From NCBI GenBank assembly GCA_035763745.1, contig DASUAO010000020.1, positions 47,958 to 111,957 of the forward strand: a stretch of 64,000 nucleotides of DNA. Reading direction: 5' to 3'. Below are positions 56,082 through 62,416 of the stretch, one piece after another. Numbering within the stretch: position 1 is the stretch's first letter; each line of letters begins with the position of its first letter. Made by a program: the position numbers and the translations under genes. The notes below the pieces were generated by a model. The model ran no database searches and was not told the origin of the DNA. It saw only the letters and a program-made list of their open reading frames with translations. Origin of the DNA: DASUAO01 sp035763745 (lineage in GTDB: Bacteria; Actinomycetota; Acidimicrobiia; IMCC26256; PALSA-555).

Positions 56082-58187
56082 ATGAGCATCACCAGCGACC
56101 CCGATCCCGCCCCGGCGTACGTGGCGGCGACGGCGACCAAGCCGTTCGACGCCATCCCGGATCCCGTGGTGATCGTCGACGACGGGCTGCGCGTCGTCGA
56201 CGCCAACCTGGCGGCGGTGCAGTTCTTCGGTGTGGCGCGCGACGAGTGGATCGGCGAAGTGCCTCTCGCGCTCGTGCATCGTGAGGACGTCGCGCTCGTG
56301 CTCTCGTCGCTCGAGGAGGTGCAGAAGCGCTCGGGGGTCGGAACGCCGATCGAGCTGCGCGTGCGCGCTGCAGACGGAACATGGCGCCTGGTAGAGCTCG
56401 TCGGGCGGACGATGACGACACCCGACGGTCCTCGGACCGTGAACACGCTCCGCGACCTGACCGAGCGCCGACGATGGGAGGTCGCGGCCGACGAGCCGGA
56501 ACGGTTCCGTCGCCTCGTCGAGAACGCGGCGACGATCATGATGCTGTCCGACTCGAACGGGCGCATCCAGTCGGTCTCCGGTGCCGTCACGCGCCAGCTC
56601 GGTCTCGACCCGAGCGCGGTCGTCGGCTCCTGGCTCGTCGACTTCGTCGCCACCTCACAACACGAGCGCGCGAACGCCGAGATCCGCGCGGCTCGCGAGC
56701 ACCAGGGAACGAGGGTGTTCGAGCTCGAGCTCCGCCATCGAGACGGGCGCGCGATCCCGTATCAGATCTCGGTCGTGAACCTCCTCGACGACCCGGTCGT
56801 CTCGGGCCTGGTGATCTCCGCGCACGACATCTCGACCAGACGCGACCTCGAGGATCGGCTCGAGCACCTCGCCGCCCACGACGCACTGACCGGGCTGGCC
56901 AACCGAACCCGGCTGATCGATCACCTCCGCCGGTCGCGGATCCGTGCCGCCGCCGATCCCGAGCGCTTGCTCGTCTGCTTCCTCGACCTGGATCGCTTCA
57001 AGGCGATCAACGATCTCCACGGCCACGACGCCGGGGATCGGATGCTCACGCACGTGGCTCGGCGGTTGCGCAACGCGGTCCGTCCCGGCGACTTCGTCGC
57101 CCGGTTCGGCGGTGACGAGTTCGTCGTCGTGTGTGAAGACCTCGACCCCGGGTCGGCGGAGGTGTTGGCTCATCGACTCGAGACCGTCGTCGGCGACCCG
57201 GTCAACATCGATGGTCTGACGCTCCAGGTGTTCGCGAGCGTGGGCTGCGTCGACGGCACCGTCTCCGAGGACCCCGAGGAGCTGCTCGCCGGCGCCGACG
57301 ACGCGATGTACGCGACGAAGCTCCGGCGTCGTGGTGAGGTCCGGCCTCACCCGCTCCCCATCGCCGAGCGCAGAGAGCTCGCCGACCTGCTGCGGCGCGT
57401 GCTCGACGGTGATCCCCGCGGCGGCGCACTCCGGGTCCATTTCCAGCCCTTCGTTCGGATGCCGAGCGCCGAGCCCTGCGGGGTGGAGGCGCTCGTCCGC
57501 TGGGAGCACCCCGAGCACGGGTTGATGCTCCCCGCGCGCTTCCTTCCGATGGCCGAGGAAGCGAGGCTCGCGAACCAGCTCGGCGGCTGGGTCCTCGATG
57601 CGTCCCTCGCGGCGATCCGGCGATGGGACGATGCCGGGATCGCGACCGGAGTGGTCGCGGTGAACGTCGCGCCGGCCCAGCTCTTCGATCCGTCTCTTCC
57701 GGCCGTCGTGACCGGGCTCCTCGACCGCTACGACATCGATGCGGGGCGGCTCTGTCTCGAGATGACCGAGTCGAGCTTGATGGAGCGCGACGAGGCGGGA
57801 TCGACGTCGCTGGCGGCGACCCGCCTCGGCGCGCTCCGAGCCGTCGGCATCCGGCTCGCGATCGACGACTTCGGGACCGGGTACTCGAGCCTCGTCCACG
57901 TCCGCGACCTCCCGTTCGACCTCCTCAAGATCGACCGGTCGTTCGTCGCGGGGGTCGCGGACGGGACGATCGATGCCGGCATCTGCGCCGCCGTGGTGGC
58001 GCTCGCCCACGGCACCGGGAAGCGCGTCGTGGCCAAGGGTGTCGAGCGCGCGGACCAGCACGAGCGACTCGCGAGCCTCGGCGTCGACGGCGCACAGGGC
58101 TACTGGTACTGCCGTCCGGGACCGGCCGAGGACGTCGAGCACCTCCTGCGAACGCCGGCGCCGCTCGCGCGGACCGGGAACGGCTAA
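56082..58187 (+). CDS. PAS-PAS-GGDEF-EAL cyclic-di-GMP protein with altered EAL site
   Basis: 701 residues. Two PAS domains (about 20-130 and 140-250) are followed by GGDEF (about 265-425) with an intact RFGGDEF (GGDEF at 343-347) and RPGD five residues upstream, an allosteric I-site. The EAL domain (about 430-695) has EAL at 469-471, NVAPAQ, EMTESS, IDDFGTGYSSL and KIDRSF, but AKGVE at Lys652, where active phosphodiesterases have AEGVE. It should make cyclic di-GMP; breakdown may be impaired. No transmembrane segment is present, so it senses a cytosolic signal through the PAS domains. A 26-bp duplication covers its stop codon. Confidence 0.92.
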   Translation: MSITSDPDPAPAYVAATATKPFDAIPDPVVIVDDGLRVVDANLAAVQFFGVARDEWIGEVPLALVHREDVALVLSSLEEVQKRSGVGTPIELRVRAADGTWRLVELVGRTMTTPDGPRTVNTLRDLTERRRWEVAADEPERFRRLVENAATIMMLSDSNGRIQSVSGAVTRQLGLDPSAVVGSWLVDFVATSQHERANAEIRAAREHQGTRVFELELRHRDGRAIPYQISVVNLLDDPVVSGLVISAHDISTRRDLEDRLEHLAAHDALTGLANRTRLIDHLRRSRIRAAADPERLLVCFLDLDRFKAINDLHGHDAGDRMLTHVARRLRNAVRPGDFVARFGGDEFVVVCEDLDPGSAEVLAHRLETVVGDPVNIDGLTLQVFASVGCVDGTVSEDPEELLAGADDAMYATKLRRRGEVRPHPLPIAERRELADLLRRVLDGDPRGGALRVHFQPFVRMPSAEPCGVEALVRWEHPEHGLMLPARFLPMAEEARLANQLGGWVLDASLAAIRRWDDAGIATGVVAVNVAPAQLFDPSLPAVVTGLLDRYDIDAGRLCLEMTESSLMERDEAGSTSLAATRLGALRAVGIRLAIDDFGTGYSSLVHVRDLPFDLLKIDRSFVAGVADGTIDAGICAAVVALAHGTGKRVVAKGVERADQHERLASLGVDGAQGYWYCRPGPAEDVEHLLRTPAPLARTGNG

Positions 58188-58213
58188 CGCTCGCGCGGAC
58201 CGGGAACGGCTAA
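58162..58213. repeat. Perfect 26-bp tandem duplication over two convergent stop codons
   Basis: Bases 58162-58187 are repeated exactly at 58188-58213, with the beginning of a third unit after it. The first unit ends with the TAA of the GGDEF-EAL gene; the second contains the TAG of the convergent DUF6206 gene. It is a recent duplication or slippage event at a gene border. Confidence 0.95.
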
Positions 58214-59091
58214 CGCTCGACCGGTCCGGGGAGCAGGAGCGGGTACGGACGGCGGCGGACGGCTCGCTGCCAGGCCCGGTCGAGGCGCCGGACCCGCTGC
58301 ATCCATCCCCACAAGCGCGCGTCCCGCCGGTAGTACCTGCGGACCTCGGCTTCGGAGAGGGCCAGGTCGAAGCGCGCGTTGAAGATCGCGATGGCCTCGG
58401 GGACCCATCGGTCGAGGTGCTCCTTGTGCAGGTTCCCGACGAGATCGAGGGCGATCGGCTTCGCCGCGAAGTAGGTGTCGAGGATCGAGGACAGCACGAA
58501 CCGGCGGACGATGGGGCGTAACGCCGCCGGGAGCGAGGCGAGGAAGAGCTCGGTGTCGAGCAGGTCGGCGCCCGCATCGTCACGGAGCAACGGCGTGGTG
58601 ACGTCGAGGTAGACGAGGGTGTCGTCGACCACGGCCCAGTTCGAGAGCTGCGCGTCGAGGCCGACGCGATCGTCGACGACCGCGCCGATGGTGTCGGCGA
58701 TCCGTTGGAGCAGCGCTCGACCCTCGTCGATGTCGGACCGCCGCAGCTGCTCGGGGGCCATCGAGGACTGCGGGAGCACCCGCTGCACGCAGTACGCAGC
58801 GATGGTCCCGTCGTCGCGGGGGAGGCCGTCGAGCGAAGTCGGGTGCACGTCGAGGCCTCGATCGGCGAGCGTCCGGATCGACGCATCGAACACGGCTCGG
58901 TACGCGTCGAAGCGCGCCTCGTCGTCGAAGGTCGGGAGTCGCTTGCACGCGAACGGACCCTCGGGGCCCGGCCACGCGAGGACCGTGCTGATCTCGCCGT
59001 ACCCGAGGACGTGCAGGGCGGTCTCGTCGCGAGACGCCAGCGCGGCTTCGACCGCGGCGTCGAGCGCCTCGAGGTCGAGGGTCGTGGTCAC
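58210..59091 (-). CDS. DUF6206-like protein with kinase-like motifs
   Basis: 293 residues from a GTG at 59091. VLGYGEISTVLAW (about 28-40) resembles a glycine-rich nucleotide loop, followed by ACKRLP (Lys50). LDAQLSNWAVVDDTLVYLDVTTP (Asp146, Asn151, Asp163; read in parts) is the order of a protein-kinase/APH catalytic loop and metal motif. I recall such proteins as DUF6206, sometimes beside class III aminotransferases. The usual HxD is replaced by LDA. It should be cytoplasmic. Its gene follows the aminotransferase gene after 22 bases on the same strand, so they are probably one operon. Kinase activity is only a suggestion. Confidence 0.7.
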   Translation of the reverse strand: MTTTLDLEALDAAVEAALASRDETALHVLGYGEISTVLAWPGPEGPFACKRLPTFDDEARFDAYRAVFDASIRTLADRGLDVHPTSLDGLPRDDGTIAAYCVQRVLPQSSMAPEQLRRSDIDEGRALLQRIADTIGAVVDDRVGLDAQLSNWAVVDDTLVYLDVTTPLLRDDAGADLLDTELFLASLPAALRPIVRRFVLSSILDTYFAAKPIALDLVGNLHKEHLDRWVPEAIAIFNARFDLALSEAEVRRYYRRDARLWGWMQRVRRLDRAWQRAVRRRPYPLLLPGPVER

Positions 59092-59113
59092 GATGCGTGC
59101 CCACGAGCGGTGT

Positions 59114-60412
59114 TCACGAGAGCGCCGCCACCACGGTGCTCGCCAGCTCCTCGACCTGCTCGTCGGTCAGGACCAGCGGAGGGAGGAACTGGAGGACCGA
59201 GGTGTCGTTGTTCGCGAAGACGGCGAAGACCCCGGCGTCGATGCACGCTTTCGCCCCCAGGATCCCCGCGCCTTCGTCCGGCCAGGCGAGCCCCATGAAG
59301 AGCCCGCGGCGCCGGACCGCGAACGGCATCGACGCGAGCTCCTTCTCGAGGAAGAGGCCCACGTCCTCGACGCGGTCCAGGAATCCGGGTTCTTCGATCT
59401 GGTCGAGCACCGCGAGCGCGACGACGCACCCGAGGTCGGAGCCGCCGTACGACGACACGTGGACGAAGGGCTCGTCGTCGTAGAAGCGGTGCATCTCCTT
59501 CGTCATCACGGTGGCGGAGATGGGGTAGAGGCCCCCGCCGAGGCCCTTGCCGGTGACGATCGCGTCCGGCTCCACGCCGTCGTGCTCATGGCACCAGAGC
59601 ATCCCGCTGCGCCCGAGGCCGGTCTGCACCTCGTCGAGGACGAACATCGCGCCGCGCTCGCGACACAACGCCTGGACCCCCGCGTGGTATCCCTCGCTCG
59701 GCATCGCCATCCCGAGGGTGGCGGGCACCGTCTCCAGGATCACTGCGGCGGTGTGGTCGTCGATCGCGGCATCCATGGCGGCGAGGTCGTCGAACGCGAC
59801 GTGGTGGAACCCCTCGACGTCGAGGCCGAACGGCTCGTGGTACTTGGCGTCGGCTGCCATCGCGGCGAACGCGGTGTGCCCGTGATACGCACCGTGCACC
59901 GACACGACCTTGGTGCGTCCGGTGACGGCGATCGCCGTCTTGAGCGCGACTTCGACCGCCTCTGATCCCGAAGGCGTCAACACGACGCCGGGGCACCGGC
60001 CCCCGGTCGTCGCCGCGAGGCGGGCCGCGAGCCGCGCCTTGTACCCCGACACGAGATGGTGGTTCCCGACGTCGATCTCGTCGTCGTCGATCGCCCCGCG
60101 CAGTGCGTCGACGATCCGCGGGTTGCGGTGCCCCAGGTTGAACACGCCGCCGTTGCAGTGGCAGTTGGTGAAGCGTCGACCGTCGAACGCGTCCCAGAAG
60201 TACGGTCCCTCGCGGCGGCCGAGGACGATGTCGATCCCGAGTGCCTCGAAGGCGTCGACCTTCCCCTGGGAGACGTGTGCGCCGAAGGCGGCCATGGTCG
60301 CCGCCCGGGTCTCGTACGGCCCCGCTCCCGAGCTGCTCGGGGCCGGGCTGCTCGAGGCCGGGTTGCGGGAATCCAAGTTGCGGGAAGCCAAATTGCGGGC
60401 AGCTGGTTCCAT
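59114..60412 (-). CDS. Class III PLP-dependent aminotransferase (acetylornithine/4-aminobutyrate type)
   Basis: 432 residues from the ATG at 60412, with GAGGAG five bases upstream. The first 30 residues are a low-complexity Arg-Asn-Leu/Ser repeat. The catalytic part has FTNCHCNGGVFNLGHRNP, VVSVHGAYHGHT, MFVLDEVQTGLGRSG (PLP-binding Asp) and AIVTGKGLGGGLYP (Schiff-base Lys). The enzyme transfers an amino group from a terminal amine or amino acid to a keto acid. Its partner is the DUF6206-like gene downstream. It is divergent from the kynurenine-aminotransferase-like gene, 87 bases apart. The amine substrate is not known. Confidence 0.92.
   Translation of the reverse strand: MEPAARNLASRNLDSRNPASSSPAPSSSGAGPYETRAATMAAFGAHVSQGKVDAFEALGIDIVLGRREGPYFWDAFDGRRFTNCHCNGGVFNLGHRNPRIVDALRGAIDDDEIDVGNHHLVSGYKARLAARLAATTGGRCPGVVLTPSGSEAVEVALKTAIAVTGRTKVVSVHGAYHGHTAFAAMAADAKYHEPFGLDVEGFHHVAFDDLAAMDAAIDDHTAAVILETVPATLGMAMPSEGYHAGVQALCRERGAMFVLDEVQTGLGRSGMLWCHEHDGVEPDAIVTGKGLGGGLYPISATVMTKEMHRFYDDEPFVHVSSYGGSDLGCVVALAVLDQIEEPGFLDRVEDVGLFLEKELASMPFAVRRRGLFMGLAWPDEGAGILGAKACIDAGVFAVFANNDTSVLQFLPPLVLTDEQVEELASTVVAALS
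60361..60405. repeat. Three imperfect 15-bp tandem repeats in the aminotransferase start
   Basis: Units at 60361-60375, 60376-60390 and 60391-60405 share TTGCGGG. They encode the repeated residues ARNL-x-S near the N-terminus of the minus-strand aminotransferase. Copy number can change without a frameshift. Confidence 0.75.
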
Positions 60413-60486
60413 CACGGCTCCTCAGCGGTCGTTCCGGGAACGCCGGCGGCGTCGAGCGTACCGGCCGATCGGGGACCCTCGGGTCG

Positions 60487-60492
60487 TAGCAT
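60487..60492 (+). promoter_or_regulatory. -10 element TAGCAT of the transaminase gene
   Basis: TAGCAT is followed by seven bases and the ATG at 60500. A leaderless transcript is inferred. Confidence 0.4.
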
Positions 60493-60499
60493 CGCCTCG

Positions 60500-61651
60500 A
60501 TGGCGCTCGCCGCACGGTTCGACGGGTTCGGGACGACGATCTTCGCCGAGATGACCGCGCTCGCGGCGACCACCGGCGCCGTGAACCTCGGGCAGGGCTT
60601 TCCCGACACCGACGGACCGGCGGAGGTGCGCGACGCCGCGATCGACGCGATCCGCGCGGGGCACAACCAGTACCCGCCCGGGAGCGGGATCCCGGAGCTC
60701 CGACACGCGATCGCGGCGCACCAGCGACGGTTCTACGACCTCGAGGTCGACCCCGACTCCGAGGTGCTCGTCACGACGGGCGCCACGGAGGCGATCGCGG
60801 CCGCGATGCTCGGTCTCTGCGAGCCCGGCGACGAGGTGCTGACCTTCGAGCCGTACTACGACTCCTATGCGGCGTGCATCGCGATGGCCGGAGCCGCGCG
60901 GCGGGTCGTGACCCTTCGACCACCGGCGTATGCCTTCTCGATCGCCGAGCTGGAGGCCGCGGTCACGGATCGCACCAGGGTGATGCTGCTCAACTCGCCC
61001 CACAACCCGACGGGCAAGGTCTTCACTCGCACGGAGCTCGAGCAGGTCGCCGCTCTCTGCAACGAGCGCGATCTCATCGTGGTGACCGACGAGGTCTACG
61101 AGCACCTGGTGTTCGACGGTGAGCACCTCCCGATCGCGACGCTCCCCGGGATGCGGGACCGCACGCTCACGATCTCCTCCGGCGGCAAGACGTTCTCGTT
61201 CACGGGATGGAAGGTGGGGTGGGTGAGCGGGCCCCGGTCGCTGCTCGATGCGGTCCGGGTCGCCAAGCAGTATCTCACCTATGCGAGTGGCACGCCGTTC
61301 CAACATGCCATCGCCGTAGGTCTCGCGCTCGACGACACCTACTACGCGTCATTCGCCTCCGATCTCCGCGCCAAGCGCGATCGCCTCGCCGCCGGGCTCG
61401 CCGACGCAGGGCTCGAGGTGTTCCCGAGCGCAGGCACCTACTTCCTCACGGTGGACATACGATCGATCGGGGAGTCCGACGGAATGGAGTTCTGTCGATC
61501 GCTCCCCGGACGCTGCGGGGTCGTCGCGGTTCCCAACGTCGTGTTCTACGACGACGTCGACGCGGGTCGTCCGCTCGTCCGCTTCACCTTCTGCAAGCGC
61601 GAGCGCGTGCTCGACGACGCGATCGCCCGCCTCGGGGCGTTGGCGCGATGA
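60500..61651 (+). CDS. Class I/II aminotransferase (kynurenine/glutamine transaminase K-like, YbdL type)
   Basis: 383 residues from the ATG at 60500. AVNLGQGFPDTDGPAEV, YPPGSGIPELRHAI, VMLLNSPHNPTGKVF, TDEVYEHLVF and SSGGKTFSFTGWKVGW (Schiff-base Lys230) are the class I fold motifs. The opening LGQGFPD and the YPP segment are typical of kynurenine aminotransferase/cysteine conjugate beta-lyase and of YbdL, which prefer methionine, glutamine or aromatic amino acids. The next gene overlaps by four bases and encodes a predicted omega-amidase. The pair matches the glutamine transaminase-omega-amidase (methionine salvage) pathway. A leaderless-type -10 box lies upstream. Confidence 0.93.
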   Translation: MALAARFDGFGTTIFAEMTALAATTGAVNLGQGFPDTDGPAEVRDAAIDAIRAGHNQYPPGSGIPELRHAIAAHQRRFYDLEVDPDSEVLVTTGATEAIAAAMLGLCEPGDEVLTFEPYYDSYAACIAMAGAARRVVTLRPPAYAFSIAELEAAVTDRTRVMLLNSPHNPTGKVFTRTELEQVAALCNERDLIVVTDEVYEHLVFDGEHLPIATLPGMRDRTLTISSGGKTFSFTGWKVGWVSGPRSLLDAVRVAKQYLTYASGTPFQHAIAVGLALDDTYYASFASDLRAKRDRLAAGLADAGLEVFPSAGTYFLTVDIRSIGESDGMEFCRSLPGRCGVVAVPNVVFYDDVDAGRPLVRFTFCKRERVLDDAIARLGALAR

Positions 61652-62406
61652 AGGTCGCCGCGATCCAGCACGACATCGTCTGGGAGGATCCGCCGGCCAA
61701 CTTCGCGCGCCTCGCGAGCATGCTCGACGCAGCTGCAGCCGAGGGCGCCCGGCTCGCGGTCCTCGCCGAGATGTACTCGACCGGTTTCTCCATGGACACC
61801 GAACGCATCGCGGAGCCCTCGGACGGGCCGTCCACCCGGTTCCTCGTCGAGCAGGCCCGCCAGCACCGGATGTGGGTCTGCGGCTCGCTCCCGGAGCGGC
61901 CCGCCGGTCACGCCCTCCCGTACAACAGGCTCGTCCTCGCCGCACCCGAGGGGACCGTGCACCGCTACGCCAAGATCCACCCGTTCACGTATGCCCGCGA
62001 GCAGGACCACTTCGCGGCCGGTGCGCAGCACGTCACCGTCGACGTCGACGGCCTTCGCACCAGCCTCTTCGTCTGCTACGACCTCCGCTTCGCCGACGAG
62101 TTCTGGGCGCTCGCGCCCGACACCGACTGCTACGTGGTGGTCGCGAACTGGCCGGAGCAGCGCCGGGAGCACTGGCGGGCGCTGCTGCGGGCCCGGGCGA
62201 TCGAGAACCAGGCATACGTCGTGGGTGTGAACCGCGTCGGTCGTGGCGGCCGCCTCGACTACGCCGGTGACAGCGCCATCGTCGACCCGCTCGGCGAGGT
62301 ACGCGAAGCCCCTCGAGGTGACGAGCACGTGCTCGTGGCCGAGGTGGATGCCGCCCGGGTGGGCGAGGTCCGTGAGCAGTTCCCGTTCCTGCAGGACCGT
62401 CGATAG
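61648..62406 (+). CDS. Omega-amidase/nitrilase-family hydrolase (YafV/NIT2-like)
   Basis: 252 residues; its ATG overlaps the transaminase stop (ATGA). Glu41 (LAEMYSTGFSM), Lys109 (RYAKIHPF) and Cys143 (FVCYDLRFADEF) form the nitrilase-superfamily catalytic triad. MYSTGFSM and the CYDLRF segment point to the omega-amidase group (YafV, NIT2, MtnU), which hydrolyse alpha-ketoglutaramate or alpha-ketosuccinamate. With the preceding transaminase it would complete the conversion of glutamine to 2-oxoglutarate and ammonia. This pull makes transamination irreversible and can regenerate methionine from its keto acid. The sulfatase gene follows after ten bases. Confidence 0.92.
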   Translation: MKVAAIQHDIVWEDPPANFARLASMLDAAAAEGARLAVLAEMYSTGFSMDTERIAEPSDGPSTRFLVEQARQHRMWVCGSLPERPAGHALPYNRLVLAAPEGTVHRYAKIHPFTYAREQDHFAAGAQHVTVDVDGLRTSLFVCYDLRFADEFWALAPDTDCYVVVANWPEQRREHWRALLRARAIENQAYVVGVNRVGRGGRLDYAGDSAIVDPLGEVREAPRGDEHVLVAEVDAARVGEVREQFPFLQDRR

Positions 62407-62409
62407 GTT
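62404..62409 (+). promoter_or_regulatory. -10 element TAGGTT of the sulfatase gene
   Basis: TAGGTT is followed by seven bases and the ATG at 62417. It overlaps the stop codon of the omega-amidase gene. A leaderless transcript is inferred. Confidence 0.35.
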
Positions 62410-62416
62410 GGGCCCG

